A DNA stretch of 64,000 nucleotides, taken from NCBI GenBank assembly GCA_036785705.1, contig JAWUZG010000177.1, positions 1,674,001-1,738,000 on the forward strand. The letters are read 5' to 3'. The translations under genes and the position numbers were made by a program. The DNA is from Acanthornis magna. Taxonomy: Eukaryota > Chordata > Aves > Passeriformes > Acanthizidae. The first letter of the stretch is position 1. Each line of letters begins with the position of its first letter. Below the pieces are notes generated by a model. That model was not told the DNA's origin, ran no database searches, and worked only from the letters and a program-made list of their open reading frames with translations. This document shows positions 12,801-23,600 of the stretch, in pieces.

Positions 12801-15753
12801 GATTTTGGGAGATGGGAGAAATTATTTGGAAGAAAAGGTGTGTGACCAAATAAAAGGCAGGGAAAGTGCCAGTTTTAAACAGGAGCCTCCAGTGGAACAA
12901 TTAACGATAAAAAATGGTTTGTTAGAGAGCAGCAATCAAGGAATTGGTGATGCCCTTGCAGAAGGTGGTTTTGTATTCCAGAGCAGGAATTTTTGGAAAA
13001 TGCCAAATAATCCTTCCTTGCTACTTCCTTGTCCAGCCATGGATTTTATTTCTCCTCTGATCCAGCAAACACAGCCAACATTTCATCTCCTGGTGGGAAA
13101 TTCCCAGCCTTTGGCCCAGGTTTGAGCTGAGTTTTTAGGGAGCTGAGTTTTGTTATTGGATAACCAGGAGGGAGCCCTGCCAGGAAAGCTCTGCAGCTCT
13201 GCAATTGGAGCCTCCCTGAGCAGCAGCAATTGGGAAAGCTCAGGTATCCCAAAATGTGGGGTCAGCTCTGCCACATCCCCCAGGAGTGCTTCAACCCACA
13301 GTCACTTCCTTCTGGTGGGAAATGCCCAATTTCTGAGCGTGGAACTGAAATGATTTAAATAATGAATTATTCAGCCTCCCTGGGCTGATTGCTCTGATGG
13401 GATTGTAGGAACTTCCTGCAGATCCCTGCTCAGGACCCTGAAATCCATGCCCTGCTCAGGACCCTGAAATCCATGCCCTGCGCAGGACCCCGAAATCCAT
13501 GCCCTGCTCAGGACCCTGAAATCCATGCCCTGCTCAGGACCCCGAAATCCATCCCCTGCTCAGGACCCTGAAATCCATGCCCTGCTGAGTATCCCAAAAT
13601 CCATCCCCTGCTCAGGACCCTGAAATCCATGCCCTGCTCAGGACCCTGAAATCCATGCCCTGCTCAGGACCCCGAAATCCATCCCCTGCTCAGTACCCTG
13701 AAATCCATCCCCTGCTCAGTACCCCGAAATCCATCCCCTGCTCAGGACCCTGAAATCCATCCCCTGCTCAGTATCCCGAAATCCATCCCCTGCTCAGGAC
13801 CCCGAAATCCATCCCCTGCTCAGTATCCCAAAATCCATCTCCTGCTCAGGACCCCGAAATCCATGCCCTGCTCAGGACCCTGAAATCCATGCCCTGCTAA
13901 GTATCCCAAAATCCATCCCCTGCTCAGTATCCCAAAATCCATGCCCTGCTCAAGACCCCGAAATCCTCTGCTCTTCCATACCAAGGAGCTTCCAGGCAAA
14001 ACGGTTTGTCAGATAAAATCTCCAGTGCCAGCGCTGAGAGTCCTCCGGTCTTTAACGAAAACAGCCTAAAACTCCAAAATATCCTTGGAAAAAAGCCAGA
14101 AAAAGTGATTTTAGCCACAGGAAGATGTGAGGACATCCCTCAGGGTAAAGGAATAGCCTGCTCCTCATTCCTATCCTGCCAGGCAGGTGCAGATCAGGAA
14201 GGAGTTCGAAATGCTCACAAAGTGTTCCATAAATCCCAGAGTCTGCTGGCTCTCCCCAGCATCGCGTGCCAAGTTTGGGATGGAGCTGAACTCTGTCATC
14301 CCTCGTTTTAAATTACAAATATTCTTTAAATATAAAGAATAGTGTTAGAATTGCTGCAGAGGATCCTGGCAGCTCCCATGCTCTGGGAAACTTTGGGAAT
14401 GCAAATCCATGGTTTATTTATTTCTTGCTGCTGTTTTTGTCGTTCGGAGCGCAGGGAATGTTTGTGCGACTCGGCCCTTTGGGGAGAAAAGCACAGGCAC
14501 GGAGATGTGGCCCAAAATTGATAATTCCTGTTGTGCTTTGGTTGGTTTCTTTGGGAGATTTCACAGGGAGTGTCCCTCTGGGAGGGGGGGAAGGTGAGCA
14601 GGGACTCCCCGGCTGTGTTTGCACAGGACACCTCTGGGATCCCTTCTCCCATTCCATGGCTCTGACCCTCCAGGAGAATCCCTTGGAACTCCAGGATGGC
14701 TCCTGGGGTGTACCCACAGCCTGTTCCTGTGCTCCAGGCCTTGGGAACAGATGGATCGGTGGTGTTTTCCTGGCAGGAATTGGTGCAGGAGGGTTGCCCT
14801 TCCTCAACACATCTGTGGGAGATGCTTTGTCAGAAATTTGATATTTTGGGGTTTTTCCTTGATGGATTGAAAATCCCTGTTCAACGTGACATCCAACATG
14901 GAAACTCCCTGGAAAATTGATTTTTCCCTTCTGGAAAACCCAGCCCAGCGGCGTGGAGCTTTCCTGGATAAAAAGTGGCATTTTAAGCGTGAAGGGTTTC
15001 AAGTTTTAGCTTAGGCTCCAGGAGGCCTTTTCCAGCAGCAGCTCCCAGGTGGGAATGTCCCCGGAAGGAAGGGCTGGTGGCCTCCTGTCCTGCCAGGCCC
15101 TGCCCCGTGGCTGCTGTGTCCGGAAGCTCCCAGAGCAGCTCAGTGCCCACGTGGGTTTGGGATAATCCCGAGGGAATTCTGGAGGTTTCCACTGAGGGGC
15201 TTTGACATCCCCAGCCCTACAGCAGCAGCGCTTGGGTTCCCTTTGCTGCAATGTGCAGGGAATAACAATTTCTGGGGTGAAGAGCCTTTCCCAGAGGGAA
15301 AAGTTCCTTCCATCAATTCCTGGAGAGCTCTGGGGAAGGAGCAGCCACCTCAGGGATGTGCCACAGAGTCCCAGAATGGCTTGGGTGGGAAGGGACCCTA
15401 AATCCCATCCACCTTTCTCTGTCCGAGGCTGCTCCATCCCTGTCCAGCCTGGCCTGGAACACTCCCAGCGATCCAGGGGCAGCCACAGCTGCTCTGGGCA
15501 ACAGAATAATTCATCATTTATATATAATTCCTATGATTTACCCAATAAGCTGTTATTCACAGCTTACTCCCCCTCCAGCCGTTGATTATCTGTCCCTAAA
15601 TGTCCTTTTTTTTTCCTCTCCCATCCAGAATACATCCAGAAATATGCAACAGAAGAAGCACTAAAAGAACAGGAAGAAGGCACCGGGGACAGCTCATCCG
15701 AGAGCTCCATGTCCGACTTCTCGGAAGATGAGGCTCAGGATATGGAATTGTAG
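6834..15753 (+). CDS. UBE2H: UBE2H, ubiquitin-conjugating enzyme E2 H, 3' portion (four exons, 5' end outside window)
   Basis: The coding segments join as 6834-6873, 7158-7210, 12337-12465 and 15629-15753, all with GT-AG introns and compatible phases. They encode 115 residues, which by comparison with the 183-residue mammalian protein (from memory) correspond to roughly residue 69 to the end. The segment has the E2 core pattern HPNIDEA, then SGTVCLDVI with the catalytic cysteine (codon 7171-7173), then [15 protein letters not shown]. It ends with the acidic, serine-rich UBE2H tail [10 protein letters not shown] before TAG. E2 enzymes accept ubiquitin from E1 as a thioester on this cysteine and pass it on with an E3; UBE2H is the E2 known to work with the CTLH/GID ligase complex. 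The first three coding exons, including the start codon, are not in the window. No frameshift or stop is seen, so the gene appears intact. Confidence 0.97.
6874..7157 (+). other. UBE2H: UBE2H intron (284 bp)
   Basis: A short intron with donor GTAAGT and acceptor TTCCAG. It has no repeat and no other feature. Confidence 0.9.
7158..7210 (+). CDS. UBE2H: UBE2H coding exon with catalytic cysteine
   Basis: This 53-base exon lies 284 bases after the previous one. The acceptor is GTTCCAG and the donor is GTGAGT at 7211. It encodes [17 protein letters not shown] plus split codons at both ends. The cysteine in TVCLDV is the ubiquitin thioester site of the E2 family. Confidence 0.95.
8438..10207. repeat. 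21-bp minisatellite, about 84 copies, with an 861-bp higher-order duplication
   Basis: The unit is GGGGCTGCATCCCAGAGTTC plus one T. Variants such as CTCCTGGAG, CATTTCAG and CCCAGAATT mark individual units. The same series of variants returns after 861 bases (41 units); for example TGAGGCTGCATTCCAG occurs at 8531 and 9392. Because 21 is divisible by three and the unit lacks stops in several frames, open frames of 600-770 codons run through it on both strands. These are artefacts. Confidence 0.97.
10645..11722. repeat. 20-bp minisatellite, about 53 copies
   Basis: The unit is GGTGAGGGATTGGATTCTCT, with alternates ending TTTGGT, GCAGT, CCAGT or TCAGT. Occasional 26-base units gain GGTGAT. It lies in the sense strand of the UBE2H intron. 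The long minus-strand frames rich in NPSPKNPIP come from it and are not genes. Confidence 0.95.
11838..11935 (-). mobile_element. CR1 LINE 3'-end fragment
   Basis: ATGGAATCATGGAATGGTTT followed by GGGTTGGAAGGACCTC is the reverse complement of the CR1 3' terminus. The body is short and diverged. Confidence 0.7.
12107..12200. repeat. About 50-bp tandem duplication
   Basis: CAGCTCTGCCATCATTTATT with TTTATTTTATTCTCTTTATAC occurs twice in direct succession, close to the acceptor of the UBE2H exon at 12337. Confidence 0.8.
12337..12465 (+). CDS. UBE2H: UBE2H coding exon ([10 protein letters not shown]...EEYKQKIK)
   Basis: This 129-base exon follows acceptor TTGCAG and is closed by donor GTAAAA at 12466. 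It encodes the C-terminal helices of the E2 fold, including [20 protein letters not shown], a stretch typical of UBE2H. The intron before it is 5126 bases long, and more than half of that is minisatellite. Confidence 0.95.
12468..12586. repeat. (AAT)n / A-rich microsatellite
   Basis: Runs of AATAATAAT with A-tracts start two bases after the exon end at 12465 and therefore abut the donor site. Confidence 0.9.
13425..13972. repeat. 26-bp minisatellite, about 21 copies
   Basis: The unit reads CCCTGCTCAGGACCCTGAAA then TCCATG. Variants with AGTATCCC or CCCCGAAA in the middle and CATCCC or CATGCC at the end alternate. Confidence 0.95.
15366..15505 (-). mobile_element. CR1 LINE 3'-end fragment
   Basis: CCAGAATGGCTTGGGTGGGA and CCTGTCCAGCCTGGCCTGGA followed by ATCCAGGGGCAGCCACAGCT are the reverse complement of the CR1 3' region. 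It lies just before the last UBE2H exon. Confidence 0.8.
15629..15753 (+). CDS. UBE2H: UBE2H terminal coding exon and stop
   Basis: The exon follows a T-rich tract and acceptor CCATCCAG. It encodes [18 protein letters not shown], a serine/acidic tail and the final residues DMEL, then TAG at 15751-15753, with a second in-frame TAG directly after. The acidic tail is a family hallmark and is rich in possible casein-kinase-type serines. Confidence 0.95.
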
Positions 15754-16443
15754 TAGAGGAGGCCACCTGCTTTTCAGAGAGACTCTAATTTCCTAACCAT
15801 GAGAAGCAGACTATAATATTCATATTTAAACAAAGCAATTTTTTTTATTACTAAACAAGGTTTTTATGAATTATAGCATTGATATATATATATATATATA
15901 TATCACCCTTTAGATCTTGATTTTTCTCGGTCATTTCCCGATTCCCGAGGTGCATAGCGTATTCCCAACATTCCATTTTGGTAGCAATATGCAGCCCGGA
16001 TGCATGCGTTGAGATTCCATTTGGCCAAGTCAACTTTGGTGTGCTACCAAACAGCTGCCCTGGGAGGGAGGGAATTAGCGAAAAAAAAAACCCACAAAAA
16101 AGAGGAAAACAAACCAAAAAAAAAAAAAAAAAAGAAAAAGAAAAGAGGGATTTGCTCTCGGATCGAGGTTTCCACCTGGGATGTTGGCGTGGGACAGGAT
16201 GGCAGAGCTGTGTAGGGATGGAAGGGCTCCTCCAGGCCGTGTTCCACGTGGAGTCACATTAAAAAAAAAAGAGGGATTTGACTCAAAAACAATCCAAAGG
16301 CACGGAGCTCCTCGGAGCGCGGAAGCTGGAAAATGACTCGGGATTTCAGTTTGTGCTGTGGACTCCTCCCTGCCCTCCCGAACTGTGGGACTGACACCAC
16401 TGCTCACCTCCCGTGGGACTGCGCGAGGCCATCGGTTCCGTGC

Positions 16444-16672
16444 TGCTCCGGAGCTGGAGCTGTCCCCTCCCGGAGCTGGAGCTGTCCCCTCCCGGAGCTG
16501 GAGCTGTCCCCTCCCGGAGCAGCAGCTGTCCCCTCCCGGAGCAGGAGCTGTCCCCTCCCGGAGCTGGAGCTGTCCCCTCCCGGAGCAGCAGCTGTCCCCT
16601 CCCGGAGCTGGAGCTGTCCCCTCCCGGAGCAGGAGCTGTCCCCTCCCGGAGCAGCAGCTGTCCCCTCCCGGG
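16444..16672. repeat. 22-bp minisatellite in UBE2H 3'UTR, about 10 copies
   Basis: The unit is GGAGCTGTCCCCTCCCGGAG plus CT or CA, with the middle alternating between CTGGAG, CAGCAG and CAGGAG. The length is not a multiple of three, so several frames stay open through it. Confidence 0.9.
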
Positions 16673-18173
16673 GAGGACGCCCGGAGCCTGCGGCGCAGCT
16701 CCGCCAGCGCTGGACCCGTGGAGCCGCCACGGCCGACTCTCCCTGTCCTCTTTGGAACTTGTGCCCTTCCGTGGCTTCAATTGGCTTTTTTTTTCTCCTT
16801 CCCCGTCCCTGTTCTGCTCGAGATGTGGTTCAAACAGCTGAGCAGCCCTGGCCGTGTCCCGGGAGGCTCCTCTGGATGGATTGGCCTTGCCGAGAGCTCC
16901 ACATCCACGGAATTATTGTCCCCTTGGCCGAACTCCACGAATCCATCGGCACCGATTCGATTTTCCTTTTTTTTTTTTTTTTTTTTTTTTTAATTTTCCT
17001 TTTTTTTTTCTTTCTTTCCTCCCCCTTCTGCACCAGCTTGGTTCCCATCTGCTTGTGTGTGTACGACAGGATAAAAATTCCTTAAGAGTTAACAAAGAAT
17101 ATGATCTAGAAAAAAAAAAAAAAAAACCACAAAATTTGAGCTGAATAAAAAAAGCCTAAAAAGCACCAATTGAGGAAGCAAATGAATTCGCTCTTTGGTT
17201 TTTTGTTGGTTGGTTGGTTTTGGTTTTTTGGTTTTTTTGGTTTTTTTTTTTCCAGGATGTTTGGGAATTGGAATGTTGGATTTCTCCTGGTGTCTTGCAG
17301 CAAGCTGAGATCTTTTTTTTTTGTTGTTATTTCTAGAAATCTAATAGAGTAAATGTCTCCTTGGGATGCCGGGATACTTGAATTGGGATAATTGTGCATC
17401 GGAGATTCAAACTGAGATGGATTTTTAAAGCTGAATGTTACCTGCTGTTTTTCTTTTGGGGATTTTTTGGAGGGGTTTGGACGAGATCTTTTCACTTGTG
17501 ATGCGACCTGCAGGAAAAATCAACCCACCCTGAGCGACTCTGGAGCAGAGTTTTGAATGTCAGACTGGTACATTTGTCATTTCCCAGAATTATTGGGGTT
17601 TCTTTCCTTTCGAGCTGGGGTCGGGAGGTCCCAACCCTGTTTGGAATTCACAAAGCACAATCAATTTTATTTCATTTTCTGTTGGTTCGGGGAGAAAACA
17701 AAAAACCCCGTCAAGTCCCACTTTGCTTTGGCATGATTTCCCTTAATAAAAACCTACCATGAATTTCCTTTCTGTTAATTCCGGGCACGAAGCAAAGGTT
17801 TTCCCTCTCCTTTTCCCCTCTCCTTTCCCAGCAGTGATGTAGGGCTGTGGCTAGTACTGTGCTGAAGTTCTCTATCTAGCATTTGTGGCTTGTCGGAGGG
17901 TAATATTAATTATTTAACATGTAATGATGTAATTAACTCTTATCTAGCACGTTGTTTGCTCATTAATTTGGGGAGGGAGGGGCCACGTTTAACTCGCTTT
18001 CCTGCTGCCCTGGCAGTTTTGCTTGTGCTATAAACCTTTACTTGTAGGTGCTACTTAGGAGTAGAGTCCAGTGCTGGGTGGTGATTTCAGTTTAAAAAAA
18101 AAAAAGCTTCAAAAAAACAAAAAACAGAACAAAACGGAACAACGAAAAAAAGCAACCAAAAAAAAAAATCACA

Positions 18174-18179
18174 ATAAAA
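18174..18179 (+). promoter_or_regulatory. UBE2H: Candidate proximal polyadenylation signal of UBE2H
   Basis: AATAAA lies in an A-rich tract and is followed by TTTGTATTTTTTCAATATTG. Use of this site would give a 3'UTR of about 2.4 kb that leaves out the hairpin-forming array at 18.8-19.65 kb. Confidence 0.45.
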
Positions 18180-18769
18180 ATTTGTATTTTTTCAATATTG
18201 TATAAAAACAGTGTTCTAATTCCCTCGCCCCCTTCCCTTGCAGGGTTTTGTTCTTCATCGTTCCTTCCCTCATGGATTTAGGGCGTGGAGTGCCCTCCCT
18301 GTTCCTTTTGGGGGAACGCTGAGCTGGGATTCCCAAAAAAACCCTCTCGGGGAAGCGCAGCTGGCTGGGCGAGGATTCACAGAGCTTGGCACGCTGCTCA
18401 GCCTGTCCAGAGCCACCCAAATTCACATTGCCAGCGCTTCCCGGCCGTGGGAACCCCAGGGATGGCCTGGGAGGAAACACCAGCGCCGAAATTCTGCTGG
18501 GAAAGCGTCCTGGGCTCGGGGTCCCCTCCTGTCCAACCCCTCGGACCCCTCTGCTTCTTCCCCTCCTGCATTTCCCACCTTTTTTTTTATTATTTCCCCA
18601 AATCTCCCACTTTCTCCCCAAAGAATCTTCCCCCCACAAAAAGAGTTTGTACGTAAAACTTCACTGACATAATCTGGGTGAGAAGGTGGAGCCGTGTTGG
18701 AGCAAGAGAGCTTTTTTTGGATCACCTTCAGGAGGTTTTTCTCCTCCTTCAGAAAGCAGCGGTGACACA

Positions 18770-19652
18770 AAACCTTGGGAATTCTGGAATTCCAAATTCC
18801 CGTGCCGTGACAGAAATCCTTGGGAATTCCGAATTCCGAGTTCCCGTGCTGTGACACAAAACCTTGGGAATTCCGAATTCCCAAATTCCCGTGTTGTGAC
18901 AGAAATCCTTGGGAATTCCGAATTCCTAAATTTCCGTGTTGTGACAGAAATCCTTGGGAATTCCGAATTCCGAATTCCCATGCCGTGACAGAAATCCTTG
19001 GGAATTCCGAATTCCCAAATTCCCGTGCCGTGACACAAAACCTTGGGAATTCCGAATTCCCAAATTCCCGTGTTGTGACAGAAATCCTTGGGAATTCCGA
19101 ATTCCCAAATTCCTGTGCCGTGACACAAAACTTTGGGAATTCCGAAATTCCAAATTCCCGTGCCGTGACACAAATCTTTGGGAATTCCGAATTCCCAAAT
19201 TCCCATGCCGTGACACAAATCCTTGGGAACTCCGAATTCTGAATTCCCGTGCCGTGACACAAATCCTTGGGAATTCCGAATTCCCAAATTCCCGTGCCGG
19301 GACACAAAACCTTGGGAATTCCGAATTCTGAATTTCCGTGCTGTGACAGAAATCCTTGGGAATTCCGAAATTCCAAATTCCCGTGTTGTGACAGAAATCC
19401 TTGGGAATTCCGAATTCCCGTGCCGTGACGCAAATCCTTGAGAATTCCGAATTCCCAAATTCCTGTGCCGTGACACAAAACCTTGGGAATTCCGAAATTC
19501 CAAATTCCCATGCCGTGACACAAATCTTTGGGAATTCCGAATTCTGAATTCCCGTGCCGTGACACAAATCCTAGGGAATTCCGAATTCTGAATTCCCGTG
19601 CCGTGACAGAAATCCTTGGGAATTCCGAATTCCCAAATTCCCGTGCCGGAGC
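18770..19652. repeat. 44-45-bp minisatellite in UBE2H 3'UTR, about 20 copies, each with an inverted repeat
   Basis: Each unit carries GTGACAGAAATCCTTGGGAA then TTCCGAATTCCC and AAATTCCCGTGCC. The core GGGAATTCCGAATTCCC is a 7-base inverted repeat around CCG, so each unit can form a small hairpin in RNA. EcoRI sites (GAATTC) recur in most units. The 400-codon frames on the minus strand are artefacts of the array. Confidence 0.95.
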
Positions 19653-20229
19653 CTGGGATGAGCCTCCCACTGCCAAACTTTGCCACAGCCCTCGGAGCTG
19701 CTCTGGGAACAACCTTTGCCTCCTCCCCCTGGAATTTCTCCTTTCCCCTCGAGGTTTCCGTGGCAGGAGCAGCTGAGTGGACTTGTCCCCCGTGGTGGCA
19801 CCGGGCCCGGGCCGTGTCCCTGTGCCCTGGGATGGCTTTGGCCGATGGCAGAGGGTGGCATGGGGAGCAGAGCTGTGTCCCCAGCTGTCCCCGCGGGGCT
19901 CCCCTTCCCTCCTCCCCCCATCGGCAAGGCTGCCACGTGTTTGAGGGGTTTTTTCTTATTTTTTCCTGATTTTTTCCCTTTTTTTTTTCTTCCCTCCTCC
20001 ACATCCTGCTGCCCCTTTGCCACGGCCACGATTCCCCCAGCGGTGCTCGGTTCCTCTTGGGTCAGATTTGAGACCTCGGGGCTTGGCCTGAGTCGGCTCT
20101 TGGTTCTTTTTCCCTTTTTCCCCTTTTTTTCTCGCGTTGTCGGTAGAGTGGCACAGCCGCCTCTCCTCTGGGTATAACCTCTCCAATAGCTGTGTATAAT
20201 GACAGAACTGTAAACTTTTTTTTTTTAAA

Positions 20230-20235
20230 AATAAA
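20230..20235 (+). promoter_or_regulatory. UBE2H: Distal polyadenylation signal of UBE2H
   Basis: AATAAA sits in TTTTAAAAATAAAATCTG, followed by TATATACCTTGAAACCTGG and then T/G-rich sequence. From memory this resembles the end of mammalian UBE2H transcripts. A minisatellite begins about 90 bases further on. Confidence 0.7.
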
Positions 20236-20337
20236 ATCTGTATATACCTTGAAACCTGGCTGCTGTTTGGGCTTGCGGGGAACACCGCGGACTGTGCGGC
20301 ATCAGGAGCAGCGGTGGTCCCCATGGATCACCTCCCA

Positions 20338-21137
20338 AACCCATTTTTCCAGCAGGGAGTGCTCACCTGGAGCAGGTTGTGCCTCCATCCTCATTTTTCC
20401 AGCAGGGAATGCTCACCTGGAGCAGGTTGTGCCCCCATCCTCATTTTTCCAGCAGGGAATGCTCACCTGGAGCAGGTTGTGCCCCCATCCTCATTTTTCC
20501 AGCAGGGAATGCTCACCTGGAGCAGGTTGTGCCCCCAAACCCATTTTTCCAGCAAGGAATGCCCGGCTGGAGGAGTTTGTGCCCCCAGCCCCATTTTTCC
20601 AGCAGGGAACGCCTGACTGGAGCAGGTTGTGCCTCCATCCTCATTTTCCCAGCAGGGAATGCTCACCTGGAGCAGGTTGTGCCCCATCCTCATTTTTCCA
20701 GCAGGGAATGCCTGGCTGGAGGAGGTTGTGCCCCCATCCTCATTTTTCCAGCAGGGAATGCTCACCTGGAGCAGGTTGTGCCCCCAAACCCATTTTTCCA
20801 GCAAGGAATGCCCGGCTGGAGGAGTTTGTGCCCCCAGCCCCATTTTTCCAGCAGGGAACGCCTGACTGGAGCAGGTTGTGCCTCCATCTTCATTTTTCCA
20901 GCAGGGAATGCTCACCTGGAGCAGGTTGTGCCCCCATCTTCATTTTTCCAGCAAGGAATGCCCGGCTGGAGGAGGTTGTGCCCCCAAACCCATTTTTCCA
21001 GCAGGCAACGCCTGACTGGAGGAGGTTGTGCCTCCATCCTCATTTTCCCAGCAGGGAATGCTCACCTGGAGCAGGTTGTGCCCCATCCTCATTTTTCCAG
21101 CAGGAAATGCTCACCTGGAGCAGGTTGTGCCCCCACC
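20338..21137. repeat. 50-bp minisatellite, about 16 copies, with higher-order structure
   Basis: The unit reads CATTTTTCCAGCAGGGAATG then CTCACCTGGAGCAGGTTGTG and CCCCCATCCT. A run of five variant units repeats about 249 bases apart (AAGGAATGCCCGGCTGGAGG occurs near 20553 and 20802). It starts less than 100 bases past the UBE2H end. Confidence 0.95.
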
Positions 21138-22245
21138 GTGCTGATGCTGGTGAGGTTGGTGACCCTGGAGGTCTTTTCCCACCTCAGCAATTCCTCCTGC
21201 AGCTCTCGGTGCTGTCCTCCCATGCCCTATGGGCACAGCCACACCCCAAAGCTGATTTTGGGGATTTTTGGGGCTGGAAATGAGGCACCCCAAGGCATCT
21301 GTTCCTCCCATTCCTTCACCTTGGATCCCAAGGCCTCCTGGAGTTGTCCCAGGTGAGGCTGCCCGGGTTTCCACACGGAGCCGTGTAATTAAGGGACGGT
21401 AATTAGGCAGAGGGGCTGTTTCGGGCTAATCACCGCGATTTCGGCTCGGTGTTGGGTAAGGATTGGGATAAGGTGCGCAGGGAATGGGGACAGGAGCGGG
21501 AGCAGCGCAGGGACCCCGAGGGGATCTTTGGGCTGTGGATGGTGACACGGAAGGTGACAATGTCTGGCACGTGGCTGTCCCCTCCCACCCTTCCTGCAGC
21601 TCCCGCCCCAGATTTACTGAGCCAGACCTTCCTCCCCATCCTCCTCCTCCTCGCAGAGCCTTCCCCCGCCCCAGCTCGGGGCTGTTTGTCACCAGCCTGG
21701 GGTGACAAACACGTGGCGGAGCGTGTCCTGCCAGTGCCACCTGCCGCCAGCGCCCGGCCCGGCACCCCGAGCACCCCGGGGAGTGGCACCAGGCGGGGGT
21801 GGCACCTGGCCCCGGGCCACCAACTGGGGCCACCAGCGCTGCGGCTCTGCCCTTCCCCTGGGGAGGCACCCGGGAGCGGGGACAGTCCCACCCCCCTCGC
21901 TGTGTCCCCCCCGGTCCGGGGACCCTCGGGGCCAGCGGGGGGTGGCGCTGTCCCCTCTGCCCAGCAGGTGGCCCCCGTGCCACACCAGTGGCCTCCCAGT
22001 CTGCCCAGTACGGGCCAGAGCTGGGCCCGGGGCTGGCTGTCCTCCCTGCCCCTGGCAGTGCCACCACGGCTGCTCTGTCCCCAGTGTCCCCTGGGTGCCC
22101 AGTGCCACCCGCTGGCCGACCGCCCTCCCTCGGGGCCCGGGGGGGCTGTGCTTTGGGGGTCAGTGCTGGGGTGACCTGGGGGACAGCGACCCAGAGCTGG
22201 TGGCAGGTGCTGCTCCTGCTCCCAGAGCACCCAGAGGTGCCACCC
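21138..22245. other. Intergenic GC-rich single-copy DNA
   Basis: No exon-like open frame with splice sites, RNA gene or repeat family is recognised. Frames are long only because of the GC content. Confidence 0.5.
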
Positions 22246-22395
22246 TACCCTGGGGACAGCCAGAGGAGCCACTCTGCCCTGGGGACAGCCAGAGCTCTCA
22301 CCCTGCCCTGGGGACAGCCAGAGCTGTCACCCTGCCCTGGGGACACCCAGAGCTGTCACCCTGCCCTGGTGGCACCCTGTGCCCTGGTGGCATCA
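22246..22395. repeat. About 30-bp tandem repeat, 5 copies
   Basis: CCCTGGGGACAGCCAGAGCT with GTCACCCTG recurs, becoming degenerate at the end (CCCTGGTGGCACC). Confidence 0.85.
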
Positions 22396-22479
22396 AAGGA
22401 CAAAGCCCCTTTGTCTGGGGCACCCTGGGATGGGGGTGACACCCTGGGATGGGGGTGACACCTCACACGGCTCTGGGAG

Positions 22480-23600
22480 CCATCGCTGTGGGGCTTTGGG
22501 TGACATTCCCGTGGGACTCTGGCTTTTCCCACCATGGGGCTTTGGGTGACATTCCCGTGGGACTCTGGCTTTTCCCACCTCAGGGTGTAGGGCGCTGTCC
22601 CCAAGGGGCTGTGGATGCCATTCCCACAGGACTTGGGGTGCCATTCCCATCGGGGTCTGGGTGCCCTTCCCATAGTGCTTTGGATGCCACCCCAAAGGGG
22701 CTGTGGGTGCCCTAAAGGGATTTTAGGTGCCAGCCCCGCAGGGTTCTGGGTGCCAGCCCATGGTGTTTTGGGCTCCATCCCCACAGGGTCTGGGTGTCAT
22801 TTCCACAGGGCTCTGGATGATGTCCCTGTGGAGTTCTGAGTGACATCCTTGTGGAGATCTGCGTGACATCCTGTGGAGTTTGGAGTGACATCCCTGTGGA
22901 GATCTGGGTGACATCCCTGTGGAGATCTGGGTGACATCCCTGCGGAGTTCTGAGTGACATCCCTGCGGAGTTCTGAGTGACATCCCTGTGGAGATCTGGG
23001 TGACATCCCTGCGGAGTTCTGGGTGACATCCCTGTGGAGATCTGGGTGACATCCCTGTGGAGATCTGGGTGACATCCCTGCGGAGTTCTGAGTGACATCC
23101 CTGCGGAGTTCTGAGTGACATCCTGTGGAGATCTGGGTGACATCCCTGTGGAGATCTGGGTGCCACCCCCAAGGGTTTTGGTGACATCCTTATGGGCTCT
23201 CAGTGCCATCCCCACTGGGCTCTGGGGTCTCTCCCTGTGGTGCTTTGGGTGCCATCCCCAAGGGGCTCCGGATGCCATCCCTGTGGGGTTGTGATTACCT
23301 TCCCTGCGGAGATCTGGGTGCCAATCCAAAGGGATTTTGGTGTCATCCCCACTGGCCTCTGGGTGCTCTCCCTGTGGTGCTTTGGGTGCCATCCCTAAGG
23401 GCTCTTGGGTGCCATTTCCATTGGGCTCTGGCTGCTATTCCCATCTGGCTCTGGTCAGTGCCGTCCCTTTGGGATCTGGGTGACATTCCCAAGGGGCTCT
23501 GGGAGCCATCCACACAAAGATCTGTGTGCCATTGCCACCAGGCTTTGGTTGGTGCCACCCCCGTTGGGCTCTGGTTGGTGCCACCCCCACGGCCCCCCAG
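22480..23600. repeat. Degenerate 23-24-bp minisatellite
   Basis: The core at 22800-23165 repeats GAGATCTGGGTGACATCCCT then GTG with a 23-24-base period. Flanks on both sides are older, diverged copies of a GGGTGCCATCCC type. Confidence 0.85.

Larger units (their letters stand above)
12466..15628 (+). other. UBE2H: UBE2H last intron (3.2 kb)
   Basis: The intron runs from donor GTAAAA to acceptor CATCCAG. It contains an AAT microsatellite, a 26-bp array and an old CR1 piece. The stretches 12600-13420 and 13970-15360 show nothing beyond ordinary intron. Confidence 0.9.
15754..20253 (+). other. UBE2H: UBE2H 3'UTR (long isoform, about 4.5 kb)
   Basis: The region follows the stop codon without a coding exon and ends a short distance after the AATAAA at 20230. 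The stretches at about 17830-18060 (TTATTTAACATGTAATGATG and neighbours) and 20170-20250 look like single-copy, UTR-type AT-rich sequence. The UTR has absorbed an AT dinucleotide run (15880-15902), A-runs, a 22-bp array and a 44-45-bp array. The 3' end is inferred from the signal and needs transcript data. Confidence 0.75.

Noticed and set aside
16333..17085. A 250-codon + frame with a Ser/Pro/Leu repeat after UBE2H.
   Set aside because: It is the 22-bp repeat in the UBE2H 3'UTR plus T-tracts, not a separate gene.
18423..20004. Minus-strand frames of 429-447 codons with REFGNSEFP repeats.
   Set aside because: Translation of the 44-45-bp array in the UBE2H 3'UTR.
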